Shown here: piece by piece, positions 20,472 through 31,105 of the stretch
How the letters are laid out: each line of letters starts with the position of its first letter
Position numbering within the stretch: the stretch's first letter is position 1
Assembly (NCBI GenBank): GCA_016110215.1
Contig: JADWQD010000008.1
Location: forward strand, 248,001-312,000
From: Capronia americana
Lineage: Eukaryota > Ascomycota > Eurotiomycetes > Chaetothyriales > Herpotrichiellaceae
Length of the DNA: 64,000 nucleotides
Direction: 5' to 3'
Notes under the pieces: generated by a model
What the model was told of the DNA's origin: nothing
The model's input: only the letters and a program-made list of their open reading frames with translations
The model's database searches: none
Translations under genes and position numbers: made by a program

Positions 20472-20881
20472 GCCAATTCAACGGTCAGGGGCAGTTGGGG
20501 GCACGGATTCAAGGACAAGAAAGGTCTTTATATCAATACTCGGGGCTGACAAAACGAAAAATCGGCGACGGGCCAGAACAAGGCCGACTGCCTTGGGATG
20601 GTGGTCCAGGTGTTGCGAACGTCTCCTTTGGGTACCCTCCATCTTTCGAGCGGATGTCGACATTGGTAGAACAAACGAGGAATGGACAGGGTTCTCCTCA
20701 TTCTCACTCTGACGTGAGCCAATGATGGTCAGAGTTGTGCCGAGAGGAACATGCCTCATCCAGCGAGGTGGAATATGGCCACGCATTGATATAAGGAACG
20801 GTCGTTCAAGAAGAGCAAGTCGGTCTTCAGATTCAGTATTTCCTACCTTGTATCCTTGCCTTTCCAACTACAGACACATCC
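20472..20881. other. intergenic, promoter of the questin-oxidase-like gene
   Basis: 410 bp. A TATA-like element is present at 20527-20532 on the minus strand. No gene is supported. Confidence 0.5.
20527..20532 (-). promoter_or_regulatory. TATA-like box of questin-oxidase-like gene
   Basis: TATAAA on the minus strand (GATATAAAG context), about 56 bp upstream of the ATG at 20471. Confidence 0.45.
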
Positions 20882-21697
20882 CTACGTCTTGCGGCACAAG
20901 ATCTCGCCATGCGGGATAGCGAAGAAGGCATCTTCATGAGTCGGCCAGCTCTTCCAGGCCTCCGAAATACTCTTGATCTCGTCTTCTGTCGCGAAGCCCT
21001 CTCTCACAGCTGTCCCCATGAAGCCAGGCTGTAGGATCCTGCCCGACCAGCTCTGAGCGAACTGGGTCAGTCTTTCCCCATTGTACCTCCAGGTGGCCCA
21101 CGTAGCGGTGATCTCAGCGAGTGTAAAGCCCGCTTGTCGCGCCCAGACATGAACATACCGCCCAGCGTTGGGCTCCCCTCCGTTTGTCTTGGCCACTTTC
21201 TGGTAAAGTTCTGCCCATCTGGCGACCTCGGGCGTCTCAGGATACCAGGCAAACGACTTGTAATCTGCGTCCCGTGCCGCTACGATACCTCCAGGCTTCG
21301 CGACTCTTCGCATTTCTCTCAAGATTCCGACGGGGTCTTTAACGTGTTGGAGAACTTGGTGGGCAAACACAATGTCAAAGGAGTTGTCGGCGAACGGCAG
21401 AGCGTTTCCGTCGATCTTCTGAAACGTGATGTTTGTCAAGCCTCTGGAGGAGGCGAAATCCTTTGCCTGCTCCAGGACAGATTCTACGGCATCACCGCCG
21501 ATGACGTTGCCGTCAGGGACGAGAGCTGCCAGGTCAGCCGTGATGGTGCCCGGACCACAGCCAACGTCGAGGATGGTGTGGTTGGGTTGGATATGTGGTA
21601 GAAGGAAAGCTGCAGAATCCTGAGCTGTTCGGCGCGCATGGTCCTGTACCACAGACTTGTGGTGTCCGTGTGAGTAAATTGCTTGCTCTCGAGCCAT
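20882..21697 (-). CDS. class I SAM-dependent methyltransferase
   Basis: 271 residues from the ATG at 21697 (MAREQAIYSHGHHKS); the frame extends upstream only from a GTG. SAM-binding motif I is ILDVGCGPGT, with the acidic GGDAVESVL after it, then FDIVFAHQVLQHVKDP and the post-motif LREMRRVAKPGG. This matches the UbiE/MenG-like methyltransferase_11 group. The C-terminal part (W/R-rich, WATWRYNGERLTQFAQSW) is typical of fungal members of unknown substrate. A TATA-like element lies about 140 bp upstream. Confidence 0.82.
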   Translation of the reverse strand: MAREQAIYSHGHHKSVVQDHARRTAQDSAAFLLPHIQPNHTILDVGCGPGTITADLAALVPDGNVIGGDAVESVLEQAKDFASSRGLTNITFQKIDGNALPFADNSFDIVFAHQVLQHVKDPVGILREMRRVAKPGGIVAARDADYKSFAWYPETPEVARWAELYQKVAKTNGGEPNAGRYVHVWARQAGFTLAEITATWATWRYNGERLTQFAQSWSGRILQPGFMGTAVREGFATEDEIKSISEAWKSWPTHEDAFFAIPHGEILCRKT

Positions 21698-22728
21698 TCT
21701 CACTGCTGGTGTCTGTCGAGGTTTAGAGGTAACCAGCTGGTTTCTTATGGTCCGCGAGATCACTTGCAGCCACACTGCGTTCAGAGGAGACTAGAAATTA
21801 CAGTACCTGAATAGACAGGCCGTTTACCTGGAGTGCATATATAGCTGGATGAACATCTGGCAGTCAGGTGGCCGATATCGGCAATTGTCATACCCAGCTT
21901 CTGGGATTTCCACGGCTTGCTAAAGCCTCATTCTACTGGTGAATGCGATGCGGGGAAGCGAGGTAGAGCTCCTCTTCTTCTTTCGTGCAGAGAGAGTCTA
22001 GGTCAGTACTGGGCTATCGCACAATCAGATATGACCGTCTGGGGTTAGGAGCAGCGACTACGGTCGGGGTGGACATACCATCTCTTGCCCCTGTATGGAA
22101 GGGAGCCACGTATCTTAGATGAAAACTCCCAGTCTCGGGATGAGGTACAAGGACACCACTTCAAGGCGGTTGATGATCAAGCCGCCAGGCAGATGAATCA
22201 ACAGTCAAACAAGCTTTCGTCTTGGGTAGTCTATACACGGATCGGTGGAACTTGGAACTCGAAATGACATTCATGCGACCTCGCAAAAGTTGTAGAGCAA
22301 GTCGAAGGAGGATTGCTCGATCTCCCAGCCTCGTCCAGCGCGTCCCTTGCATTCAAAGACTGAATACCCAGTGAAGCAGCAAGTGCTCAGTTTCGGCGAT
22401 GACACCGGCACATGGTGAATTCAGTTTCAGCGACAATAATATGGCTGGAAGGGAACAAATAGAAGAGATGAGAATTGTCAGCGTGAGGAAGTGAACGACG
22501 TCATTGCCAATGCCGCTTTATGTACTTTTGCCAAGGAACCAACTCCAGCTTGTGGCTCAATTAAAGCGGCGTCACCGAGCCTTCAGCACCAAAGTCCGAC
22601 TTGATAGCAAACGGTCGCCTGGCTCTTCTCCATCATCCTCAATATTGCAGCGCTTGTTAGTGTCCGATATGTGATCTTCAATGGGTCTTCTTATACTTCT
22701 GGGGCATTTTATGTGAGGGACTGCCAAG
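21698..22728. other. intergenic, no gene seen
   Basis: About 1.03 kb between divergent genes (methyltransferase and patatin-like). It should contain both promoters. A TATATATG element at about 21836-21843 suits the methyltransferase. Open frames inside are short and compositionally random. Confidence 0.5.
21836..21843 (-). promoter_or_regulatory. TATA-like box of methyltransferase gene
   Basis: TATATA core on either strand, about 140 bp upstream of the ATG at 21697. Confidence 0.35.
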
Positions 22729-24360
22729 ATGCTATTCCTCTTTGTCGTTCTTGGATTTGTTAGGAGCGTCCTTCGGTCTTTACTTCTCCTTGTCTGGATC
22801 GAACCATGGACCCAGCCACACGTCAATGGCGAAACGCCCCAACTGACCTATGAAGCCTGGTACGATGAGCAGTCTGACTTGGATGCCATTCGAGGGGTCG
22901 ACGATTGGGCTGTGATGGACCGCCATTCCCAATATGACTGGCAAGTCCTCCGGATAATGAAAAAAGATCTCGAGCGATGCCGAAGGCTAGGGGATGAAAG
23001 AGGATTGTGCAGTCAACTACGAGCTCAGAGCTCCCGCAACATGTGTCGTGTTCTGTCACCTGCGCTCTACCGGAGATCTCCTATCCAGACCAAGAAACTC
23101 ATTCATGACTACATTCGGGAAGTACAACAATGCATCAGGTACCTCGGGGAACGAACCGGCGTCACCAATGGAGCTGCCTCTGTTGTCCCCGCCCAGGAAA
23201 GGCGGCAGGTCATCGTCGATATGCGGACTACACTTGGCCGTACGAGCCTGGTACTTCAGGGAGGTGCCATGATCAGCATGTGCCATCTGGGGGTTGTGAA
23301 AGCACTCTATAGGCAGGAGCTGCTTCCTAGGATCATCACAGGTACATCATCTGGCGCTTTAATTGCTGCTCATATCTGTGTTACCAAGGATGAGGATCTC
23401 ATAGCTGCGCTCGAGGCCACCCATATCAACCTCGACGCCTTTCGTCGCTCTCAGAATAGCCACTCCCCCAGTGGCCCTTCGTCGTGGCTGAGTCCTTCAT
23501 TCTTCGCAACGATAAAACGGCGTTACACGCGATATCGTACCTCACACCACGTTTTCGACATCGATGTCTTCAAAGAATGCACCCGAGACAACCTTGGAGA
23601 TATCACTTTTGAGGAAGCATACCACAAGACGGGGAGAATTCTGAATATCACCATCGCCATGTCCGAGGTGACTGGCACGCCACAGCTCCTCAACTACCTG
23701 ACGGCCCCCCACGTCCTTGTGAGGTCTGCGGTGGTAGCATCAATAGCCACGTCAAAGGCCATGTATGCGCCAGTCCAGCTCCTCTGTAAGGATCCTGCAG
23801 GCGAAATCGTTATGTACTTTGCCGCCGATTTCTCGGAGAAAGACCACGACCACCGACACTCAACGGTGCACGCGGAAGCGCCGTTGACGCGGATAGGAGA
23901 ACTTTTCAACGTTAATCACTTCATAGTGTCACAAACCAGACCATATATCGCGCCGTTCATCCAAATGCAGAAATACGCTGATCGTCACCAACCCTTGGGC
24001 CTGTTAGTTCGCTTCACTCTGTCGGAATTGCTGCATTGGCTCGAAGTGTTGAATCGGTTCAATATGCTGCCGACTTTCCTACAGCGGGTCTTGATGGACG
24101 AGGTCGTGCCAACTATGGCATCGTGGTCCAAGGTATCAATTACTCCACAGGTTGGGCTCTTCGATTTCTTTAGAACATTCGAGACTCCTACCCCAGCGAA
24201 GCTGCAGTACTGGAGCGCCCGAGGAGAAAAGTGCACCTGGCCGTATATTTGTGAGCTCAAAATCCGGTGCGACGTCGAGCTTGAGCTTGATGCTGCCTAT
24301 ACAAGTCTTCGTCGACGGGGAGGAATGGGATCGACGATCCGGCACAGAGCAGACCCCTAG
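22729..24360 (+). CDS. patatin-like phospholipase / TAG lipase (Tgl-type)
   Basis: 543 residues, single exon. An N-terminal hydrophobic segment (about 1-24) is followed by WIEPWTQP, the DUF3336-type membrane-proximal region, then the patatin domain from about 170. Seen: oxyanion-hole segment LQGGAMISMCHLGVVKAL (175-192), nucleophile elbow GTSSGA (Ser207), and the family block ELFNVNHFIVSQTRPYIAPF. These mark the Tgl3/4/5 / SDP1-type triacylglycerol lipases on lipid droplets. The segment preceding ELFNVNHF, where DGS/DGG with the catalytic Asp is expected, instead reads FAADFSEKDHDHRHS, and the first glycines of the oxyanion loop are GGA rather than GGG. It may use another Asp, or be a catalytically weak paralog. 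Family assignment is firm; activity is not. Confidence 0.85.
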   Translation: MLFLFVVLGFVRSVLRSLLLLVWIEPWTQPHVNGETPQLTYEAWYDEQSDLDAIRGVDDWAVMDRHSQYDWQVLRIMKKDLERCRRLGDERGLCSQLRAQSSRNMCRVLSPALYRRSPIQTKKLIHDYIREVQQCIRYLGERTGVTNGAASVVPAQERRQVIVDMRTTLGRTSLVLQGGAMISMCHLGVVKALYRQELLPRIITGTSSGALIAAHICVTKDEDLIAALEATHINLDAFRRSQNSHSPSGPSSWLSPSFFATIKRRYTRYRTSHHVFDIDVFKECTRDNLGDITFEEAYHKTGRILNITIAMSEVTGTPQLLNYLTAPHVLVRSAVVASIATSKAMYAPVQLLCKDPAGEIVMYFAADFSEKDHDHRHSTVHAEAPLTRIGELFNVNHFIVSQTRPYIAPFIQMQKYADRHQPLGLLVRFTLSELLHWLEVLNRFNMLPTFLQRVLMDEVVPTMASWSKVSITPQVGLFDFFRTFETPTPAKLQYWSARGEKCTWPYICELKIRCDVELELDAAYTSLRRRGGMGSTIRHRADP

Positions 24361-24663
24361 AACTTGGACATAGCGACCGGCGCGTCGCGAGACATTATGA
24401 TTGGACGTCGTCGCTATCATTCGGCTATCCTATCAACCGACATGATGTGGCTGTGCAGCGTCGTGGCGTTTCTCGATTTCATGCCGATCCTGGCTTGCAG
24501 AGTGACATCATTTCCCCCGATCGACTGGGCCTGCTGGAGGCCTGCCATGGAGAAGTAGGAACCCTGAAATAATGCCTGCGGTCTGCTCCTCCTGCTACGT
24601 CGTTGCCCTCAGCTGCTTGTTCTCACACTCTGTCTGAATTTCGTGCGATCCGCTACCCGTACA
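24361..24663. other. intergenic, no gene seen
   Basis: 303 bp between the patatin-like stop and the next start. It holds a 3' flank and the promoter of the following gene. Confidence 0.5.
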
Positions 24664-25952
24664 ATGTCCCGCGCAGTAAACTCCAAGACGCCCTCGCCCA
24701 CACGCGACAAGGAGAAGAAGAATCGGCTGAGTCGCTTGCTGGGAAAACGAGAGAAGACTCCTGAGCCTGGTCCCAGAGCTGGACTTGACTCTGCTTATGG
24801 TAGCAGCGAAGCGAACAGTGCGCACGGGCCCCAGGGCATTATACCAGAGAACGAGAGACACACCAACGACACCATACCCGCTGAGAAGAACAGTGAGATA
24901 GCAAACATAGATCAAGATCGGAACCTCGCATTGAAGCCGTCCACGGGAGAAGTCTTCGATGAGGACACAGGCGAGGTCGTTACAGTGGTGACCACTACGG
25001 TACATCTACCTCAAGTGCCTACGTGACGCTGCGGCACCTCAAGGCTAACTACAAGTAATAGACGACAACCACGACCACGACCACCATGAAAGGCGGCAAG
25101 AAGCAACAAGATGTTCAAAAGGACGTCAAGCGTGAGGTTCAATCCGGCCCAGCCCAACCGCCACATCTATTGGAAATGCCCGCAGGTCCTACAACGCCGG
25201 AGCCGACAAATTATCAACCCGCTCTGGCAGCTCCGAACACCGCTCAGCAAGGACGCCCCCCGCTGACGAGTGGAGGAATGCTTGCAGCAGAACAGCCTCG
25301 TATACCTGCGAAGAGCCCAAAGCGGAGATCGGGCGATTTCTCTCGAGAAGTGGCCCGGGACGGATACCCCGTCGACTATACTCCTGTGAGCCCTGTTGAT
25401 CCTCCATTTATGGGTCACGATGGTGGCACACCACCCGCCAGTCCCTCGAGGCCCAATTTCAGCTACCCGAGTCGGTCATCCCTCAAGACGGCGGAACAGC
25501 CACAGCGGCATAACCAAACCACGATCAACGACTTAAGGGCAGCAGCCAAAGGACTTCATGTACGTTGAGAAGTAGACCCATCGACATGATCAAGTTGCTA
25601 ACTGCCTATTACCCAGGGCGTTGGCGAGACACTTCGGGGAACTCTGAACTCGACGATCGACCAGCGCTTTCCGTCGAAGAACCCGGAAAAGGCAGCCCGA
25701 GTCAATGCTTACAACGATGAAATTCTACAGAAGGGCCGTGCCGAAATGGAAGGCATCCCCGGAGGATGGCCTGCACACGAAAACCCCGAGTATCAGCCAG
25801 CACCTGTTCACAACAGCACTGCCATACCACAGGAGACGGTGGTTCCGCCAGGGACAGCGAGGAAAGGCTCGCCTACCGGCGACGAGAAGTCAAAGGGCTT
25901 GCGGAAACTGTTCAAGCGTAAACCTGTGGCCGAACAAGGTATGCTCAGATGA
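24664..25952 (+). CDS. disordered conserved fungal protein of unknown function
   Basis: Three exons (24664-24999, 25062-25559, 25617-25952; introns of 62 and 57 bp), 389 residues. A basic N-terminus (RDKEKKNRLSRLLGKREK) is followed by DEDTGEVVTVV and an eleven-Thr run that is split by intron 1. A long Pro/Ser-rich segment then leads to the only compact-looking piece, GVGETLRGTLNSTIDQRF at about 279-296, right after intron 2, and a Lys/Arg-rich C-terminus (KGLRKLFKRKP). I recognise the GVGETLRGTLN and TGEVVTVVTTT signatures as recurring in uncharacterised ascomycete proteins but cannot give a function. Both splices keep frame and the Thr run continues across the first, which supports the model. 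Confidence 0.75.
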
Positions 25953-26316
25953 TCAACGGATAGAGTGACGGTTGAGGTGTGTGTGTTTTGGCTCCTTTCT
26001 CTTGAAAGACCCGTTCCCGACACGTTCCCCTAGGGTACTACCTTACAACACCGATCAGCATCAATTCCCGCTTTGTGTCGAACGGGGCTGACGTGTTCTT
26101 GGTGCAGAGCCAATCCCAAATAGCAATGCGACTGGTGGGCGTTCGCAGCGATACTTCTGAATGATTCATGACCAAAAGCCCTCATGTCTCCACCGACACC
26201 AGACATATGGATGCGATATGATGTCTCTCAGTTTCTATATTAGCGGACTTTGACGTCCCTGTCAACATGAGCTCAATGATAATCTATTGCCATATAGCAT
26301 CTCGGACAGGTCCGTT
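25953..26316. other. intergenic between convergent genes
   Basis: 364 bp of 3' flanks; no gene seen. Confidence 0.5.
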
Positions 26317-27198
26317 TTATTCAGAGTTTGTAGCCACTATGACCCAATACCTCGTCTCTTCTTCGATTGAGCCTGCCGTCCCGGCCATGTCGGCGAATCG
26401 CTGGACAAACAATTCTCTTGCTTCGTCGCGAATGTCAGCCCGGCCGAAGTTACTGTACATTGACTTCCCAATAGCCTGCTCGAAAACCTGTCGTGCATCG
26501 TCCCGATGGTATCGCGTTGTCGCGTACGCTTCGGTCTCAAAAATGCTCTGGACGTTCAATCCCGCATCTCGCGCCAATTTCGCCAGAGTTTCCTGCGATT
26601 GCAATAGCTCAGAGTTCCACGGCACCGATACATGAACCCGCGAGGCGATGTCCGAAAAGATATTCATCACCACATTGGCGTCCTTCGTCTGGACATCTGT
26701 AACGAGGCGACCCCGACCACCAGGGCGGAGCAAGGCCTTCCAGTCCTTAAGCGCCGTCAGAGGATCCGGGAGGAGCACGAGAGCCGACGCGCACGTTATC
26801 ACGTCGAACCCGTCGAACCCGTCGGCGGCGGCGCCTTCCGGCATGATCTCGTCGCGAAGGGCACCGAGATCGGAGATGTCGTGGTTGAAGAACCGCACGT
26901 CCAGGCCGGCGGTTTGGGCCTTGCGTCTCGCGACCGTCAGCATGCCCTCGCTGATGTCGACGCCCACGACGTGGCCCGCGGCCGTGACTTGGCGCTTGGC
27001 TCCGAGCGCGACCAGCCCCGTCCCGCACGCGAGATCGAGCACGCTTTCTCCGCTCCTCAAGCCCGCCCAGCGGCAGTAGTCCTGCGCTTGTTTGACGTGG
27101 ACTTCGCTCTCGTCGTACTGTTCACTTCTCTCGTCGTATATTGATCGGACTGAGTCGAGGTGAGATTGAGATTGAGATTGCGGTTGCGATTGAGCCAT
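26317..27198 (-). CDS. class I SAM-dependent methyltransferase
   Basis: 293 residues, one exon, ATG at 27198. A short Gln/Ser repeat N-terminus (QSQPQSQSQSH) precedes the core. Motif I is VLDLACGTGLVAL, the acidic residue after beta2 lies in VVGVDISEGML, then FDVITCASALVLLPDP and LRPGGRGRLVTDV. This is a methyltransferase_25/11-type fold, related to UbiE-like enzymes acting on small molecules. The C-terminal half is alpha-helical and probably forms the substrate cap. It is not closely similar in motif detail to the other methyltransferase in the window, so it does not look like a recent duplicate. The substrate is unknown. Confidence 0.82.
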   Translation of the reverse strand: MAQSQPQSQSQSHLDSVRSIYDERSEQYDESEVHVKQAQDYCRWAGLRSGESVLDLACGTGLVALGAKRQVTAAGHVVGVDISEGMLTVARRKAQTAGLDVRFFNHDISDLGALRDEIMPEGAAADGFDGFDVITCASALVLLPDPLTALKDWKALLRPGGRGRLVTDVQTKDANVVMNIFSDIASRVHVSVPWNSELLQSQETLAKLARDAGLNVQSIFETEAYATTRYHRDDARQVFEQAIGKSMYSNFGRADIRDEARELFVQRFADMAGTAGSIEEETRYWVIVATNSE

Positions 27199-29840
27199 GG
27201 TGCAGAGTCTGTAATCTCTTTTTTTCGCCCGTATAATTACCTACAAGCAGATCTTCGCAACTTGTTTGTCAAGGCGACCGGCGGGCTTTCAACCTGCGTT
27301 ACCATTTACGTAGGTGGGTTGGTAGTGGTGGTGCAGGATACTAAGGTACGGTATCGGATGACGTAGCTTCTCCTGCACCTCCCTGATAGGTGCCTGATGT
27401 CCCCGACATCTTTCACAGTCATGTTCATTGGTTCTTCGGGTTGTTTGAAGCTTGCGACTTCGTCGTGAGTCGCGTATGGAGGATGTCCCCTGGGTCCGGG
27501 TGTCCGGTAGCAGAGAACACAGCACCATGCAGGCGATATGTTCGCAAGGAGTCATTGCTATGTAGAGTCTCTAGCGCCAACACTGGCATGAGCGCTGGAG
27601 TACGTTTACAGTCCACATCACATTTCGATGCGAAGTGCTCGGCAATCGATTGTACCAGCCAAGGACATCGAAACCACCGTAGAAGACCTATTGATCATTT
27701 TACAAGTCCAACGTTGACGCCGTCAAGTGCCCGATCGGAGTGCAGAGCGATACCAGTACGTATCGCTCGACGGCGCCACTCCCTAATACAATCGATCATG
27801 TCAAAGGCTTGAGAAGTCTTCTTCCTTTACGGGATCAGCCTATCCGTAAAGCGCTGTACTAGAGATCTATTAGCCTTTATCCTTTCTCAAATTTTGTTGA
27901 GAACGTTCTTCAACCAGTCAAGGTCTGGCAGGACTTCAGCGGCCGATGCTCCATTTACGCAGCTGGTCGCGATATTGTCTACCCCCATGCATGTCTCCTA
28001 AGGTTAGTAAAATTCCTATCATGTTTCTGCATATGCATTTGACTGTTTTCCGAAGCAGTCTGCTGGGGGGCAATGTGCCAAATCGGCTGGAAATGCGGCC
28101 CTATCGGGAGGGGGATATGCCAGTTATTGAACATGGACCTTCCCCTGTACGGAACGATTATCTCGCATTATGGGAGTGTAACTGGAGCGTTGTCTTCTGT
28201 CAGTCTGTGTCCCCAGACCGAAGTGCAAAAGTTGTCCTAACGAATCCCCTGTCCCTGAGCGATAATGCAGATTGGGGAATCAGCTTCTCACTCGAAAACT
28301 ATTTGTTTTCGAGCACAGAACGACTGTTTGCACTGGGCAAGGAAGACAATTGAAGGTGAGCTCGCTCGACATAGCCAGTTGTCGCTCAACTGAAGAAACA
28401 GGGAACGCTTGGGACCTCACACATCCTCCAACAGCAACTGTGTCCAGCTCATTTTCACCACGGAGAGGCCTGATGAACAATCCTCTCTTCAACACCGAAC
28501 GCTCCCGCGGCGCTGTCGATATGATTATCTGCGCTGAAGACGTGTTGGACGACGAATGATTCAATGGCAACAGAATCATAGACAATGTGCAGGGGAGGAG
28601 AGAGATGCTGGATACTCCAGGGTCCAAAGTGTGTGTTGAACGAAGACATCCATCGAGGAGCAAAGCGGTGGGGGCCTTGGCGAAGGTCTCGTGGACGGAA
28701 TGCAGGATGAAGCAGCCCAACGCAGGGACTGGGGAGGGCGGTTGGTGAGGAGCATTCGTGTCACACTGGAGAGTTCCATCTAGAAATGCCCCACAGTATC
28801 TGTAACCAAAACGGTACTCAGCTTTTGGTCCATTGCAAGCCACAGGAAGTCAGCCGATGAGACAACAACTTAATGTACCGGCGAGCTTCGATGCAAAGGA
28901 CAGAGTAACGAGGCGGGAAAGAGGTTGAAAAACCGGTGGAGCATCGGGCGGGTTGTTTGCCAAGCCTTCACTGCCTTTTACGGCAAGGCCTCCATGTTGC
29001 AATTTTGGACGAGGCTGAAATGCGAGCCAGCGAGGCTCGGCTCAAAAAGTCATGACGAGATTCCCTCCCTTCGCACACTTTCCCATCCACACAACGGCGG
29101 CCGTTTGTTCCTAAACCCACGGACTACTAACCGAAGTCCGATCACCCGCACAGGGCCTGCCTCGCCAATCTGACCTATCCCCCTTCTTCCCCGGTTGGGA
29201 CTGTACCTCTTCAAGTCTAGGCCATCTCTGCCAGGAGGTTCCTGCATACACAGTTTTGGTCTTTGAACCAATGAACAACCATCATGCTGGGCTTGACCCT
29301 TAGCGCAATCTATCATTGTGGGGAATCTCGACGTCGACTAAGGAGTTTATGACTCTTGACCTCATTACATCCATCATCATGAGCTTGCTGTTGTGGAAGT
29401 ATAGTCCGTTGACGACAGGCCTGGATTGATGGATACTCTGGCCTCCAGGCACTTTCCCCCAATATTATCACCGATAAAAGGGGGTGGACACGCCGCGTGC
29501 TCAATCTGGGTCCTCCGTATGACTGAGACACCCGCGTTGTAAGCTGCTCGAACCTCCCGCCCATACGAAGACTTGGTGCAGCGGATGCAGGACCTGTAAG
29601 CCGGGCTCTCAGACGTTTTGGCCCTGCCATACCATCTGACGCACAGGTCATCATCAAGTGGGGAGCTGGGATACCGGCATATTCCAGCTTGAATCTGTGG
29701 CTTCAATGCTCCGCTCCCGCTGCTCCCTTTGGTCATGACGTTATTTCCTCCTTTCTACCTGTCAGAAAGCGGGGATCATTGCTCCTTGTCAGATCCGTGT
29801 TCGCACTCGCAAAGTACGAATATAATACAGATGGGCGCGG

Positions 29841-29857
29841 ATCGATCGATCGATCTG
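29841..29857. repeat. short GATC tandem run
   Basis: GATCGATCGATCGATC, a self-complementary tetranucleotide repeat in non-coding DNA. Confidence 0.7.
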
Positions 29858-30461
29858 TCGGTCAGGACTGCTCCACACGATACGTATTGAGATCTACTCG
29901 GAGTGACTAGGTATGATTGAACTAGCCTCCGTCACTACCGGTCAGTACCCAATGTATGAGGACATGTCACTACGGGACGGACGACTAGGATGGAGGCGCC
30001 GTCGCCGGTCAGCTTGTCTCCTTGACTTCGCCGGGACTCCTTGTCTGGGTTTGACGATGGAAGCAGTCTCAGCGTTGTGGGGGCCTGAGGCGATTTCCCC
30101 CTATTCCTTGGACATTCCGATCGGGACCCCTCTGCCAGGAACCAGGAACCTGATCCTCCAGCAAGCAGCCGGCAACATTTTCCTAACAAAGAGGGGCCCC
30201 GGAAATAATGAATCATGACTTCACCATTTCAGGGTCGATCTGTCACTGCTGATGATGTGAGATACAAGCACCACAACGAAGCTGAGGCACGCAGGGCACG
30301 ATGGAGGGCGGTCCCGTGCGAGGAAGTGCACAGATCCAAGCTCGAATCAAGACGTCACGATCTTGAGCATGCACTGGATTTCGTCACTTCTGGCGGTCCA
30401 GGTGAAGAGGAAGGCGGGAGAGGGACAAGTGGTGTAGAAGGCAAGCACGGCACGATTCGTC

Positions 30462-30469
30462 TATATAAA
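30462..30469 (+). promoter_or_regulatory. TATA box of KGG-protein gene
   Basis: TATATAAA, 132 bp upstream of the ATG at 30601, followed by a C/A-rich leader typical of highly expressed fungal genes. Confidence 0.65.
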
Positions 30470-30600
30470 CCGACCACTTCCCTCCCAACAGAAAGCACAT
30501 TTTCTCATCAGCATCCATCCGCATCAAAATCAACAGCAACATCGAACCCTACAACTGTCAACCAAACTTGACCAAGTCACCGAACAAACCAAAACAAACA

Positions 30601-31105
30601 ATGTCTGACTACAAGCCAACCGGTACGTACACTTTGCCCGACTTTCACCTTCCATTCACTTTCCCTTCAATGTGACATCTCCGCCTCCATCCCCGCCACT
30701 ACTTAGTTACAATACGCTCGGCACTTCCCCATCAACCCAATACATTTTTTTTATACTACTGTACTATCCTTATCCTTAGCCTCGTTCTCGTCTTTCTCCT
30801 AATCCCCATTGCTCTTCATGCTCTCCCCATCAGTTCTGTCCGCATCCACATCCACTAACACGTCACACACAGAACACGACGGTCTCCGCAAGGACGGCCA
30901 ACCCGACCAGCGCGTCCAGCAGACCGAATTCGCGCACGGCAAAGTCGACCCCGTCGAGGCGGGCAAGAAGGGCGGCCATAGCAGCGGAGGCGGCACTTCC
31001 AGCTCCGGAGGCAGTGACGCCCCTCAGGGAGCCGCGCACCTTGGCGGTGACGGACTCCGCAAGGATGGCCAGCCGGATCAGCGATTGAAGCAGAACCAAG
31101 ACTAG
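30601..31105 (+). CDS. KGG-repeat stress-induced small protein
   Basis: Two exons (30601-30622 and 30873-31105) around an unusually long 250 bp intron after the seventh codon, 84 residues. The protein is very hydrophilic and Cys-free: MSDYKPTEHDGLRKDG..., FAHGKVDPVEAGKKGG (the KGG signature) and a Gly/Ser-rich linker. A 12-residue motif DGLRKDGQPDQR occurs twice, at 10-21 and 67-78. Such KGG proteins are linked in bacteria and fungi to general stress and conidiation (con-10-like). A clear TATA box and pyrimidine/CA-rich leader suggest strong, inducible transcription. The splice join gives the E of TEHDG and is well supported. Confidence 0.82.

Larger units (their letters stand above)
27199..30600. 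other. 3.4 kb gene-free region
   Basis: No coding gene is supported between the minus-strand methyltransferase start and the KGG-protein start. Open frames here (for example 28280-28843 minus, 29913-30218 plus, 30215-30571 plus) lack recognisable motifs and mostly lack ATG starts. A GATC tetranucleotide run lies at about 29841-29857, and a TATA box at 30462-30469. It presumably contains two divergent promoters; a non-coding transcript cannot be excluded. Confidence 0.5.

Noticed and set aside
28280..28843. Minus-strand frame of 187 codons in the gene-poor region
   Set aside because: It starts from GTG, has no recognisable domain or coherent hydrophobic pattern, and no splice partner.
30215..30571. 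Plus-strand frame upstream of the KGG gene
   Set aside because: It runs through the TATA box and leader of the KGG gene, so it is promoter sequence.
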